DNA of 64,000 nt from Terrihabitans soli (GTDB taxonomy: Bacteria; Pseudomonadota; Alphaproteobacteria; Rhizobiales; Methylopilaceae): NCBI RefSeq assembly GCF_014191545.1, contig NZ_AP023361.1, positions 2,260,501-2,324,500 of the forward strand, in the 5' to 3' direction. The translations under genes and the position numbers were made by a program. The notes beneath the pieces are model-generated. The model did no database searches. It had not been told where the DNA came from and worked only from the letters and a program-made list of their open reading frames with translations. Below are positions 11,473 through 19,215 of this stretch, in pieces. Position 1 is the stretch's first letter. The number at the start of each line of letters is the position of its first letter.

Positions 11473-11488
11473 TTAACCATGCGTTAAC
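11473..11488. promoter_or_regulatory. CtrA box between flgB and fliO
   Basis: TTAA-CCATGCG-TTAAC is an exact match to the CtrA consensus TTAA-N7-TTAA(C). It is 94 bases before the fliO GTG and 56 bases before the flgB ATG, so it could serve either or both divergent class II operons. It begins five bases after the FlbD-like palindrome ends. Confidence 0.75.
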
Positions 11489-11581
11489 GTCGTTCGGAAT
11501 TCCCGCTAGGCTCTAGGGGCAGCATTTGGTAATTTGCTTCTCCCGGCCGCGCGCGGCGGACTATGAGGACGGGTATTCAGC

Positions 11582-12511
11582 GTGCTCGATCAGTTGTTTG
11601 GCGGCGAATTGTCCGTCCCCCTGCGTTTCATCATCGCGTTCGGCGTCGTTCTTTCGCTGATCGCGCTGGTGTTTGTGGGCCTGCGCCGCTTTGCCGGCCG
11701 CAAACTCCCGCTCTCCAATGGCGGACGCGCCCGCCAGCCGCGCCTTGGCGTTCTCGACGCCTTCGCCATCGACGCCCGCCGCCGCCTCGTCCTGATTCGC
11801 CGCGACAATGTCGAACATCTCATCATGATCGGCGGTCCGAACGATGTTCTGATCGAAAGCGAGATCGTCCGGGCTCCGGCCCAGGCCGGCCTTCCCGCCC
11901 AGCAGCAGCGCACGCAGCGCGGCACGCAGGAAAACGGCCGCCCCGCCGCAGCCCCGGCGGCTGCTCCCGCGCAGGCCCCGGCCATCCAGGCGCCGCAGCG
12001 TGCGGTGGAAGCACCCGTCGCCTCCGCTCCCGCGCCGGCCGAACCTGAAATCCGTCCGGCGCCGTTCCGCTCGAGCCTGCCGCGCTCGGCTCCGCCGCTG
12101 CAGTCTCCGATGCAGGCCAATGTGCCGCCGCCGGTTCCGCCGATGCCGAAACCGCCGGCCCGTCCGCTGCGCGCTGAGCCGCCGGCCGCCCCGCAGCGCG
12201 AGCGCGTGACGGAAGCGCCGTCCGCCGCTATCGAAGCGCCTGTCGCTCCGATTGCCGCCGCCCCGGCCAAACCGAAAGCCGATGTCGATCCGCTTTACGC
12301 CGACATCGAAAAGAAGCTGAGCGAGGCCCTCGCCCGCCCGGCGGCGCCCGCGCCGCAGGCCGCGCGTCCGGCCCCCGCTCCCGCGCGCCGCGAGCCCATC
12401 CCCGAAGCGCCTGCCCCGGCTCCCGCCCCGGCAGCCAAAGAGCCGAAATCTCACCTCGACGCGCTTGAGGAAGAGATGGCGAGCCTTCTGGGACGCGATC
12501 GCCCGTCGTGA
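11582..12511 (+). CDS. fliO: flagellar biosynthetic protein FliO, with long Pro/Ala-rich tail
   Basis: A membrane scaffold for assembly of the FliPQR export gate. It starts at GTG with GAGGA about ten bases upstream. The 309 residues comprise one N-terminal membrane helix (about 14-36), the FliO core LGVLDAFAIDARRRLVLIRR then DNVEHLIMIGGPNDVLIESEI (about 55-100), and then about 200 residues very rich in Pro and Ala. The tail is far longer than in enteric FliO and appears disordered. Its stop overlaps the fliP start (GTGA), so the two are translationally coupled. Confidence 0.9.
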   Translation: MLDQLFGGELSVPLRFIIAFGVVLSLIALVFVGLRRFAGRKLPLSNGGRARQPRLGVLDAFAIDARRRLVLIRRDNVEHLIMIGGPNDVLIESEIVRAPAQAGLPAQQQRTQRGTQENGRPAAAPAAAPAQAPAIQAPQRAVEAPVASAPAPAEPEIRPAPFRSSLPRSAPPLQSPMQANVPPPVPPMPKPPARPLRAEPPAAPQRERVTEAPSAAIEAPVAPIAAAPAKPKADVDPLYADIEKKLSEALARPAAPAPQAARPAPAPARREPIPEAPAPAPAPAAKEPKSHLDALEEEMASLLGRDRPS

Positions 12512-13242
12512 TCGCGCGACGGACAGCGTATTTACTCACTGTATTAGGACTGACCGCCGCTCTCAGCGGAACTGCGTCCGCGCAGGGTATTTCGGTCGAT
12601 CTCGGCGAAGGCGGCGTCTCCGAACGCGCGCTTCAGCTGATCGCGCTTATCACCGTCCTCTCGATCGCGCCATCGATCCTCATCATGGTGACGAGTTTCA
12701 CGCGCATCGTCGTCGTGCTGTCTCTCCTGCGCGCCGCGCTCGGCACGCAGACGGCGCCGCCGAACACCGTCATGGTATCGCTGGCGCTGTTCCTAACGGC
12801 CTTTATCATGGCTCCGGTGTTCACCCAGGCCTATAATGATGCGGTGGTGCCGATGGTCGCCGGGCAGATCACGCCCGAAGAAGCCTTCAACCGCGCAACG
12901 CCGCCTTTCCGCACCTTCATGCTTCGGCATGTGCGCGAGAAGGATCTCAGACTGTTCAGCGATATGGCGCAGGAACAGGCGCAGTCGCCGGACGATGTGA
13001 GCCTGCGCGCCCTCGTTCCCGCCTTCATGATCTCGGAACTGCGCCGCGCTTTCGAAATCGGCTTTCTTCTGTTCGTTCCCTTCCTCGTCATCGACCTCGT
13101 CGTCGCTTCCATCCTGATGTCGATGGGTATGATGATGCTGCCGCCGATCATCGTATCGCTGCCGTTCAAACTGATATTCTTCGTGCTCGTCGACGGCTGG
13201 AACCTCGTCGCCGGCTCGCTTGTCGAAAGCTTTGTGCGCTAG
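12508..13242 (+). CDS. fliP: flagellar export apparatus protein FliP
   Basis: A core channel subunit of the flagellar export gate. It is 244 residues with a cleavable N-terminal signal (LLTVLGLTAALSGTASA) and the family blocks ILIMVTSFTRIVVVLSLLR, PPFRTFMLRHVREKDLRLF, PAFMISELRRAFEIGF and the C-terminal hydrophobic pair. The start is GTG inside the fliO stop. Together with fliO it forms a two-gene unit divergent from the flgB operon. Confidence 0.97.
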   Translation: MIARRTAYLLTVLGLTAALSGTASAQGISVDLGEGGVSERALQLIALITVLSIAPSILIMVTSFTRIVVVLSLLRAALGTQTAPPNTVMVSLALFLTAFIMAPVFTQAYNDAVVPMVAGQITPEEAFNRATPPFRTFMLRHVREKDLRLFSDMAQEQAQSPDDVSLRALVPAFMISELRRAFEIGFLLFVPFLVIDLVVASILMSMGMMMLPPIIVSLPFKLIFFVLVDGWNLVAGSLVESFVR

Positions 13243-13251
13243 CGTTCCTGC

Positions 13252-13869
13252 ATGCAGCTTGCGATCTTCGATTTCGACGGCACCCTTGCCGACAGCTTTC
13301 CCTGGTTCTGCGCCGAGCTGAACGGCTTTGCGCACCGCCACGGCTTTCGCGAGATCGATGCGTACGAGACCGAGGCGCTGCGCTCGAAATCGACCCGCGA
13401 GATCATGGCGGCGCTGAAAGTGCCGATGTGGAAGCTTCCGGCCATCGCGCGCGACATGCGGGCGCACAAAGCAGAGGCCGACATCAAACTGTTCAACGGC
13501 GTGCCGGATGCGCTCACGGCGCTCAAAGAGCGCGGTGTTGTGCTGGCGATGGTGAGTTCCGACAATGAAGCCGGCATACGCCGCACCATGGGCGCGGAAA
13601 CCGCGGCGCTGTTCTCGCATTTTTATTGCGGCGCCTCGCTGTTCGGCAAAGCCGCCAAAATCCGTAAAACGCTGAAAGCCGCAAACATCGCGCCTGAGAA
13701 CGCCGTCTATGTCGGCGACGAGACGCGCGATGCGGAAGCCGCAAAACAGGCGGGCACGCGCTTTGCCGCGGTTCTGTGGGGCTATGCGAGCCGCGAGGCG
13801 CTTTTAGCCTCAAGCTCGGATCTGGTTCTGGAGCGTCCTGAAGACATCGGAAAACTTTTCCGGGAATAA
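13252..13869 (+). CDS. HAD-superfamily hydrolase (phosphoglycolate phosphatase-like)
   Basis: A 205-residue HAD phosphatase. Motif I is FDFDGTLADSF (nucleophile Asp near residue 6), motif II is VLAMVSSDN, and motif III/IV is AVYVGDETRDAEAAKQAG. A helical cap follows motif I, as in subfamily IA. It probably dephosphorylates a small phosphometabolite, but the substrate cannot be read from sequence. It begins nine bases after fliP and may be carried along in the fliOP transcript, though nothing marks it as flagellar. Confidence 0.85.
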   Translation: MQLAIFDFDGTLADSFPWFCAELNGFAHRHGFREIDAYETEALRSKSTREIMAALKVPMWKLPAIARDMRAHKAEADIKLFNGVPDALTALKERGVVLAMVSSDNEAGIRRTMGAETAALFSHFYCGASLFGKAAKIRKTLKAANIAPENAVYVGDETRDAEAAKQAGTRFAAVLWGYASREALLASSSDLVLERPEDIGKLFRE

Positions 13870-13941
13870 GCCGATCCGTATGAACCATGACATCAGCGGC
13901 GCGTACTCATCTCCATAACGTCACATTTTGGAGGGCTGAAC

Positions 13942-13989
13942 ATGCCGCTTCTCGTTGCTTCCATCTTTATCTCCGGCCGTCGCCGCTGA
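13942..13989 (+). CDS. possible 15-residue leader peptide or microprotein
   Basis: An ATG preceded by GGAGGG at seven-base spacing opens a 15-codon frame (MPLLVASIFISGRRR) that ends eight bases before a strong terminator hairpin. The peptide is hydrophobic with a triple-Arg end. The layout (good ribosome site, tiny frame, terminator) resembles a leader peptide or a short secreted/membrane microprotein. There is no run of one regulatory codon as in amino-acid attenuators. The rest of the 13870-14115 gap shows nothing I recognise. Confidence 0.35.
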   Translation: MPLLVASIFISGRRR

Positions 13990-13996
13990 AACCGCG

Positions 13997-14022
13997 AAAG
14001 CCCCGCTCCGGCGGGGCTTTTC
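13997..14022 (+). terminator. intrinsic terminator
   Basis: A 10-bp perfect stem AAAGCCCCGC / GCGGGGCTTT with a four-base loop, followed by TTTTC. It would end transcripts from the fliOP-HAD unit or from the short frame just upstream. Confidence 0.8.
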
Positions 14023-14115
14023 GTTTGAGCAAACCCGCCGATTTCCGTTGCTGTGTCTTTACCGCGTTTACAGACGGGCTTTGACGGGACGCCGGGACCG
14101 GCCTTCTATCGGGCC

Positions 14116-14355
14116 ATGAAGACATGGCTTCTCGCCCTTCTTGTCTGCGCCGCGCCTCTGGCGGCGGCTGAGGCTGAAACCTCGGTCACGGGCTTCAACC
14201 CGCGCTTCAGCACGCCGCCGTCAAATATGGATCCGAACTACCGGCCGCCCTATGAGCCGGAAAGCCGGCTCGACGTCACCATCGATGTCGACCCGTTCAG
14301 ATGGCGCGACCGCGACCGGCGGCCCTGCCGCAATCCCCGCTCCTGCCGGAACTAG
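14116..14355 (+). CDS. small secreted protein of unknown function
   Basis: A 79-residue protein starting MKTWLLALLVCAAPLAAAEAE, a clear Sec signal peptide with a likely cut after ALA-type residues around 18-20. The mature part is short and polar, with Pro/Arg-rich stretches (NYRPPYEPESR, RWRDRDRRPCRNPRSCRN) and two late cysteines. I do not recognise a family. The ATG at 14116 is chosen because it places the signal peptide at the N-terminus. An upstream in-frame extension to 14053 would bury it. The gene lies upstream of the ArsR operon on the same strand. Confidence 0.6.
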   Translation: MKTWLLALLVCAAPLAAAEAETSVTGFNPRFSTPPSNMDPNYRPPYEPESRLDVTIDVDPFRWRDRDRRPCRNPRSCRN

Positions 14356-14358
14356 AAA

Positions 14359-14380
14359 TATTCAACAAAACGGTTGAATA
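14359..14380. promoter_or_regulatory. ArsR-type operator, distal copy
   Basis: An inverted repeat TATTCAAC-N6-GTTGAATA with 8-bp arms. Its core TTCAAC-N6-GTTGAA is repeated exactly 39 bp downstream over the start codon of the arsR-like gene. The promoter of that gene should lie between the two copies, so autorepression is the natural reading. Confidence 0.7.
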
Positions 14381-14399
14381 ATTTTTCGGCTCGACTATA

Positions 14400-14417
14400 T
14401 TCAACCACATGGTTGAA
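14400..14417. promoter_or_regulatory. ArsR-type operator, overlapping the start codon
   Basis: The palindrome TTCAAC-N6-GTTGAA contains the ATG (14409-14411) of the arsR-like gene in its centre. It is the second copy of the element at 14359-14380, with 39 bp between centres, or nearly four helical turns. Both copies would lie on one DNA face for paired dimers. Confidence 0.7.
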
Positions 14418-14744
14418 CAAAGCACGCTCGATGCCGTCTTCGCAGCCCTCGCCGATCCGACGCGGCGGGCCATGCTGCGCACGCTCTCAAAGGGCGAGAA
14501 AAGCATCGGTGATCTTGCGGCGCCGTTCCGCATGTCGTTTGCCGGGGCCTCCAAACACGTAAAGGCGCTGGAAAACGCCGGCCTTGTCCGCCGCACGGTG
14601 AAGGGCCGCACGCATCTGTGCCGCCTCAATCCGCGGCCGATGCACGGCGCGATGGAATGGCTCCGCTATTACGAGAATTTCTGGACCGACAAACTCGACG
14701 CGCTTGAGCGCCGGCTGAACGAAGACGACAAAGGGAGATCGTGA
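14409..14744 (+). CDS. ArsR/SmtB-family transcriptional regulator
   Basis: A 111-residue winged-helix repressor. LDAVFAALADPTRRAMLRTL is the classic first helix pair of the family, followed by the recognition helix in MSFAGASKHVKALENAGLV and the wing VKGRTHLCRLNPRPM. No CxC metal-binding box is visible, so it is more like the SRPBCC-linked (AHSA1-associated) branch than a metal sensor. Two palindromes in its own promoter suggest autoregulation. Its stop codon overlaps the start of the SRPBCC gene, and the two form an operon. Confidence 0.88.
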   Translation: MVEQSTLDAVFAALADPTRRAMLRTLSKGEKSIGDLAAPFRMSFAGASKHVKALENAGLVRRTVKGRTHLCRLNPRPMHGAMEWLRYYENFWTDKLDALERRLNEDDKGRS

Positions 14745-15271
14745 TGAGTGAGTATGTCACCGACATTGCCCCGGACACTGTCCGCCTCGAACGCAGCCTG
14801 CCCGGCCCCATCGAACGCGTCTGGTCGTACATAACCGACAGCGACAAGCGTCAGACCTGGCTGGCGCGCGGGCCGATCGATCAGAACGAAGGCGGCACGG
14901 TCGAACTGACCTGGGAGAACGACAAGCTCTCCAATGACAGCGACGATGACGCGCCGGAGAATTTCAAAGGCGGCAAGACCCATACGATGAGGGGACGCGT
15001 GCTCGCCTGCGAGCCGCCGCGCCTTCTGTCTTTCACCTGGCCGGGCGATAAAGGTGAATCGCAGGTGACGTTCGAACTGACGCCGAAGGGCGATCGCGTT
15101 CATCTTGTCCTGACACATAGCCGCCTTGCCTCGCGCGACGGAAAGATCGGCGTTTCCGGCGGCTGGCATGCGCATATCGGCATTCTCGAAGACATCCTGG
15201 AAGGACGCAAAACGCGGCCCTTCTGGAAGAACTTCAACCGCCTTCACGCGGAGTATAAAACGCGCCTCTGA
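14744..15271 (+). CDS. SRPBCC (AHSA1/START-like) domain protein
   Basis: A 175-residue ligand-cavity protein of the AHSA1 branch. It has the opening strand and helix VRLERSLPGPIERVWSYITD, the middle PPRLLSFTWPGDKG and the C-terminal helix GGWHAHIGILEDILEGR. The ATG at 14744 has GGGAG seven bases upstream and overlaps the regulator's stop (TGATGA). Pairing with an ArsR regulator is common for this family, and the ligand is unknown. It has two relatives in this window, at 27202-28194 and 28241-28771. Confidence 0.85.
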   Translation: MSEYVTDIAPDTVRLERSLPGPIERVWSYITDSDKRQTWLARGPIDQNEGGTVELTWENDKLSNDSDDDAPENFKGGKTHTMRGRVLACEPPRLLSFTWPGDKGESQVTFELTPKGDRVHLVLTHSRLASRDGKIGVSGGWHAHIGILEDILEGRKTRPFWKNFNRLHAEYKTRL

Positions 15272-15276
15272 AGCGC

Positions 15277-15543
15277 CTAACCCGGAAGCGGCCCGGCCTG
15301 GATGCGCTCGTCGATCCAGGCCGCGGCGCCTTCGAGACTGTCGAACACCGGCGGCACCTGCGCGACAAGATCGCTGCAGGGACCAAAGCCCGCTTCGCGA
15401 AACCACCCCCCGCCATTGGCGGTTTCCTCGGGCGTCACATGGACGAATACGGCGACCAGCTGTCCTTCGGCGAGCGCAAGCCTGCCCTCCTGCGAACCGC
15501 CGTCCGTCAATACGTCGATCCGCTGGAAGACAATGTCGCTCAT
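15277..15543 (-). CDS. hypothetical 88-residue protein
   Basis: A small soluble protein with no signal or membrane segment. It begins MSDIVFQRIDVLTDGGSQEG, and its centre has VFVHVTPEETANGGGW. The end (FDSLEGAAAWIDERIQ) resembles an amphipathic helix. It starts one base after the stop of the upstream Crp/Fnr gene, so it is probably its operon partner. It converges on the SRPBCC gene with a five-base gap. No function can be assigned. Confidence 0.6.
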   Translation of the reverse strand: MSDIVFQRIDVLTDGGSQEGRLALAEGQLVAVFVHVTPEETANGGGWFREAGFGPCSDLVAQVPPVFDSLEGAAAWIDERIQAGPLPG

Positions 15544-15544
15544 T

Positions 15545-16267
15545 TTATCGCGGCTCGTTCTGCAAACTCAGATAGACCGGCGAGAACTCGGCGATCTCGC
15601 TGAGCCTGTCCCAATCGAGAATCGTCACGGCGCCGCCTCCCTGCCATTGAACGATCCCGCCGTTGCGAAGTTCCGTCAAAACCCGGTTCACATGAACGGT
15701 CGACAGGCCGAGCGCATCGCCCAACTCCTCCTGGGTGATCGGCATATGAAAGCTGTTGCCATTGGTCTGGCCGACCGCCCCGAGGCGTACATGCAGCTCG
15801 CAGATGAGATGCGCCATCTGCGCCGTCGCCGAGGTGCGGCCCATCGCCGTCAGCCAGGAGCGGTGAATGGCGCTGTCGATCAGCGTCGACAGCCACAATA
15901 TGCGTGCGAGATGCGGATAGTCCTCGGTGATCTTTTTGAGGTTCGCATGGGGCACGAAGGCGCAGCGCGTCGGCGCCAAAGTCATGACCCCATGATCCAT
16001 GGTCTTCAGCAGAAACGAATGCAGATCGACGAAATCGCCTGAAATATGGATGGCCGATATTTGCCGCCGTCCGCTCGGCAGCACCTTATAGCGGGCGGCG
16101 AACCCCTCCATGATGATGCAGGATTCCGTCGGCCGGTCGCCTTCACGGACGATATCCTCGTCGGCACGGAAATCGCGGATGCGCGAGAAGGATTTTTCCA
16201 GGACGTCCTTTTCCTCATCAGACAGGACATCGCTGCGTTCGAGCTTACGAATCAAAGTTGCGGTCAT
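15545..16267 (-). CDS. Crp/Fnr-family transcriptional regulator
   Basis: A 240-residue regulator with an N-terminal cyclic-nucleotide-binding-like beta roll (IVREGDRPTESCIIMEGFAA, then LPSGRRQISAIHISGDFVDL) and a C-terminal helix-turn-helix (MPITQEELGDALGLSTVHVNRVLTELR). It lacks the cysteine cluster of FNR and the obvious cAMP-binding RxS pair, so it belongs to the numerous alphaproteobacterial members with unknown effector. The downstream 88-residue gene is one base away. Confidence 0.88.
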   Translation of the reverse strand: MTATLIRKLERSDVLSDEEKDVLEKSFSRIRDFRADEDIVREGDRPTESCIIMEGFAARYKVLPSGRRQISAIHISGDFVDLHSFLLKTMDHGVMTLAPTRCAFVPHANLKKITEDYPHLARILWLSTLIDSAIHRSWLTAMGRTSATAQMAHLICELHVRLGAVGQTNGNSFHMPITQEELGDALGLSTVHVNRVLTELRNGGIVQWQGGGAVTILDWDRLSEIAEFSPVYLSLQNEPR

Positions 16268-16378
16268 GAATCCCCCGCCGCCTAATTCGGCGGGTTTGCC
16301 TCCTTCCTCATTAACCTATGTGTTTGCTAACGCTCTTGGCCCGCCTTCCCGTTCCCTTTGTTGGCCGGAAGGTTGGTT

Positions 16379-16588
16379 TTGGACACATATCGCGCCTTTA
16401 TTCTCAATGAGCGGAACCAAATCGTCCGGGCCGAAATCCTCGAGGCCTCCGATGACGAGGCGGCTTTTGCCGCCGCCCGGCCGTTCTGGCAGGAGGCCGA
16501 TCTTGAGATCTGGCGGGGCAGCCGTCGCGTCGTCCGCGTGCTGAAGGGCGGCCAGACGGTCGCGCCCGCTACGCCTTCGGGCGACTGA
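16379..16588 (+). CDS. small conserved-type protein of unknown function
   Basis: A 69-residue soluble protein starting MDTYRAFILNERNQIVRAEI, with an acidic helix ASDDEAAFAAARPF and an aromatic end (LEIWRGSRRVVRVL). I choose the TTG at 16379 because GGAAGG lies six bases upstream, although in-frame TTGs further 5' exist. Short proteins of this YRAF-L-x-I-x-x-A form are frequent in rhizobial genomes without assigned function. It stands alone, divergent from the Crp/Fnr gene. Confidence 0.55.
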   Translation: MDTYRAFILNERNQIVRAEILEASDDEAAFAAARPFWQEADLEIWRGSRRVVRVLKGGQTVAPATPSGD

Positions 16589-16616
16589 TTTTAGTCCTAA
16601 CGTTGTTACAAAATGA

Positions 16617-16646
16617 AGCGGCCCTCGTGGGGAGACGAGGGCCGCT
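16617..16646. terminator. strong hairpin between convergent units
   Basis: A perfect 12-bp stem (AGCGGCCCTCGT / ACGAGGGCCGCT) with a six-base loop, between the small plus-strand gene and the end of flgH on the minus strand. It lacks a long U-run in either direction but is well placed to insulate both convergent units. Confidence 0.6.
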
Positions 16647-16700
16647 GGCGCCACAGCCGGGGAAGCGGCAGCGGCGGAGATACCGGGCGTCCCCGGATCC

Positions 16701-17435
16701 TTAGAAGGGCAGAACGATATCCATGACCTGCTGGCCGTAACGCGGCTGCTGGACGTCGCTGATCTGACCGCGGCCGCCATAGGCGATGCGGGCTTCGGCG
16801 ATTTTCTTGGAATCGATGATGTTGTCGGACTGGATGTCTTCCGGCCGCACAATGCCGGCGACGATCAGTTCGCGGATCTCAAAATTCACGCGCACTTCCT
16901 GCCGGCCCTCGATCACCATATTGCCGTTGGGCAGGACCTGGGTGACGACGGCGGCGACATTGGTCTCGAGTTCTTCTTCGCGATCGACCGAACCCGAGCC
17001 CGTGCTGGACGCAGTGGAGTCCGTGCTCACGAGACTCGACGGTGTCATGTCCTGGGGCAAATTCTTTTCGAGGCCGAACAGGTTCGGCATGCCCATCTTC
17101 TCGCTGTTGGCGCGCGTGCGCGTCGTCTCATTGTCGATCTCGGCCTTGTCGTCGATCTCGACGCGCACCGTCAGAATGTCGCCGACGCGCGAAGCGCGCT
17201 GGTCCTTGAAGAAGGCGCGCGAGCCTGTGCGCCACAGCGAGTTCGAATTGAAATGCACCGGCTGAGGCTCGGGCATCGGCATCTGTACGGGCCGGTAGCC
17301 GGGCTTGGCCGTCGGATTGTCGATCGCCGAGAGCGAGGGCTCCTTGCCGATATCCTTGAAACGCTGGCCGGCGCCGCATCCGGCGACCGTCACCGCGATC
17401 AGCGTGAGACTTGCGATATGCAGAAAGCTCTTCAT
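16701..17435 (-). CDS. flgH: flagellar L-ring protein FlgH
   Basis: An outer-membrane lipoprotein forming the L ring. It is 244 residues from the ATG at 17435, with a lipoprotein signal (SLTLIAVTVAGC, lipid-accepting Cys near 20). The mature protein has the family blocks NSLWRTGSRAFFKDQRASRVGDILTV (in part) and ALPNGNMVIEGRQEV-like (VLPNGNMVIEGRQEVRVNFE), ending in GRGQISDVQQPRYGQQVMDI. It follows flgA by eight bases. The GTG at 17447 would overlap flgA and is rejected. Confidence 0.95.
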   Translation of the reverse strand: MKSFLHIASLTLIAVTVAGCGAGQRFKDIGKEPSLSAIDNPTAKPGYRPVQMPMPEPQPVHFNSNSLWRTGSRAFFKDQRASRVGDILTVRVEIDDKAEIDNETTRTRANSEKMGMPNLFGLEKNLPQDMTPSSLVSTDSTASSTGSGSVDREEELETNVAAVVTQVLPNGNMVIEGRQEVRVNFEIRELIVAGIVRPEDIQSDNIIDSKKIAEARIAYGGRGQISDVQQPRYGQQVMDIVLPF

Positions 17436-17443
17436 GACATGTC

Positions 17444-18409
17444 TCACTTTTGGGCGCTGACAATGGTGCGCGGGGCCTGGACCAGAACCTGATCGGGGCC
17501 GGTAACGACCGCCTGCAGGACGCGTTTGGATTGGGTGTTCATGACCTGGATGGCGGCGCCGTTCTTGCCGTCGGACATTGCCTGGCCGATGGCGGTGAGC
17601 GTCAGGCCGCCGGTTTTGAGCACCACCGAAACGGTAGCGCCGCTTTTCACGAGAACGGGTTCGGAAAGATCTCCCGTGCGGATCGCCTGCCCCTCGCGCA
17701 GCGCGCGGCGGACTTCCATGCCGACCACGAGCATCGCATCATCGATCTGGCCGTCGCGCACCGCCGCTTTGGGTTTGCGCTCGATGCGAAGATCGTTCGA
17801 GGTCAATACCGTGCCGCGCTCAAGCGCTCGCGCCGCCGTGATCATGGCCGCGGTCTCGACCGCTTTGCCGGTCAGCTGGCGGCGCTCATCGGTGCCGTCG
17901 ATCCGCCGCACGATCAGCGTGGCATCAAAACGGCCCTGGTTCTCCGTCCAGAAAGCATCGGCGAAGCGGATCGCGCCGTCGGCTTCGACCGGCACATGGA
18001 TATTCGCAAAGGCGGGGTCGATCTCGATCGCGAGCGCGTCGGGACCTTCAAGCGCCGCGCCGTCGGCCAGAGCCTGAGACAGCAGCGGCAGCATCTCGTC
18101 TGCGGTGACGATGCGGCTGGCATGCTTCACCGCGACCTTGCCGATGCCGGAGGTTTCAACATCGACGAGACCATGCGCCGCGGCGACCGCGATGATGTCA
18201 TCGGCCGGAACAATGCCTGTCTGCCCGAGATCGGGCGCGCGGAAGACCGCGATCTCGGCCTTCGTGCCGGCACCCGCGATCAGATCGCCGAGCGTGACGA
18301 GATCGCCGGCGACGGTGACGACGGGCTTCAGCATCGGCGCGGATTGCGCAAACGCTTTGGGCACCAGCAGCGCCAGCGGGAGCAGGACGAGGAAGAAGAG
18401 GCGGATCAT
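17444..18409 (-). CDS. flgA: flagellar P-ring assembly chaperone FlgA
   Basis: A periplasmic chaperone for FlgI P-ring assembly. It is 321 residues with a signal peptide (LFFLVLLPLALLVPKAFA). The C-terminal SAF-type domain shows AARALERGTVLTSNDLRIER, EVRRALREGQAIRTGDL and the end VMNTQSKRVLQAVV. The ATG at 18409 has a GAGG at proper spacing, while the ATG at 18415 abuts it. The protein is longer than enteric FlgA, as usual for alphaproteobacteria, with an additional N-terminal domain. It sits between flgG and flgH. Confidence 0.93.
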   Translation of the reverse strand: MIRLFFLVLLPLALLVPKAFAQSAPMLKPVVTVAGDLVTLGDLIAGAGTKAEIAVFRAPDLGQTGIVPADDIIAVAAAHGLVDVETSGIGKVAVKHASRIVTADEMLPLLSQALADGAALEGPDALAIEIDPAFANIHVPVEADGAIRFADAFWTENQGRFDATLIVRRIDGTDERRQLTGKAVETAAMITAARALERGTVLTSNDLRIERKPKAAVRDGQIDDAMLVVGMEVRRALREGQAIRTGDLSEPVLVKSGATVSVVLKTGGLTLTAIGQAMSDGKNGAAIQVMNTQSKRVLQAVVTGPDQVLVQAPRTIVSAQK

Positions 18410-18417
18410 GGTCATCC

Positions 18418-19203
18418 TCAGATCATCTGCGTCGTGGCTTGCAGCATCTCATCGGCTGCAGTGACGACACGGGCGTTCATTTCGTAGGCGCGCTGTGCGG
18501 AGATGAGGTCCGACACTTCGGTGACGGAGTTGACGTTCGCGGCTTCGAGATGGAACTGCACAAGCGTGCCCATGCTCTCGCTGCCGGGATTGTCCGTCTG
18601 CGGCGGGCCTGAGGCTTCGGTCTCGCGGAAGAGGTTTTCACCCTTGGATTCGAGGCCCGACGTATTGATGAAGCGCGAGAGCTGGATCTGGCCGAGTTGC
18701 TGCGGCGCCGTCTGGCCGGGAAGCGTCGCCTCGACAACGCCGTCGCCATTGATGCCGACGCCCGTCGCATCCGCCGGGATCGTGATCCCGCCTTCGACCT
18801 CGTAGCCGTCGACGGTGACGAGTACGCCGTCCTGGTTCAGCTCGAACGAGCCGTCCCGCGTATAGGCGATTTCGCCGTCCGGCATTTCGATGCGGAAGAA
18901 GCCTTCGCCGCGGATGGCGATGTCATAGGTCTTCTCGGTCGCCTGCAGCGGACCCTGGCTGAAGATGCGGGGTGTGCCGGCGGTCTTGACGCCGGAGCCG
19001 ATCTCAACGCCGACGGGCGCAGTCGTGCCGGCATCGGAGGTCGTCGAGCCGGCGCGGCGCAGCGACTGATAGAGAAGATCCTGAAAATCGACCCGCTGTC
19101 TTTTGTAGGCGGTGGTGCGCATATTGGCGATGTTGTTGGAGATGACGCCGACATTGGTCTCCTGGGCCAACATGCCGGTTGCTGCAACATAAAGAGCGCG
19201 CAT
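18418..19203 (-). CDS. flgG: flagellar distal rod protein FlgG
   Basis: A distal rod subunit of 261 residues, a standard length. The N-terminal signature is YVAATGMLAQETNVGVISNN then IANMRTTAYKRQR, the central FlgG domain has EGFFRIEMPDGEIAYTRDGS, and the C-terminus is AYEMNARVVTAADEMLQ. It lies 12 bases after flgF and is followed at once by flgA. Confidence 0.97.
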   Translation of the reverse strand: MRALYVAATGMLAQETNVGVISNNIANMRTTAYKRQRVDFQDLLYQSLRRAGSTTSDAGTTAPVGVEIGSGVKTAGTPRIFSQGPLQATEKTYDIAIRGEGFFRIEMPDGEIAYTRDGSFELNQDGVLVTVDGYEVEGGITIPADATGVGINGDGVVEATLPGQTAPQQLGQIQLSRFINTSGLESKGENLFRETEASGPPQTDNPGSESMGTLVQFHLEAANVNSVTEVSDLISAQRAYEMNARVVTAADEMLQATTQMI

Positions 19204-19215
19204 GTTCTGTTCTCC

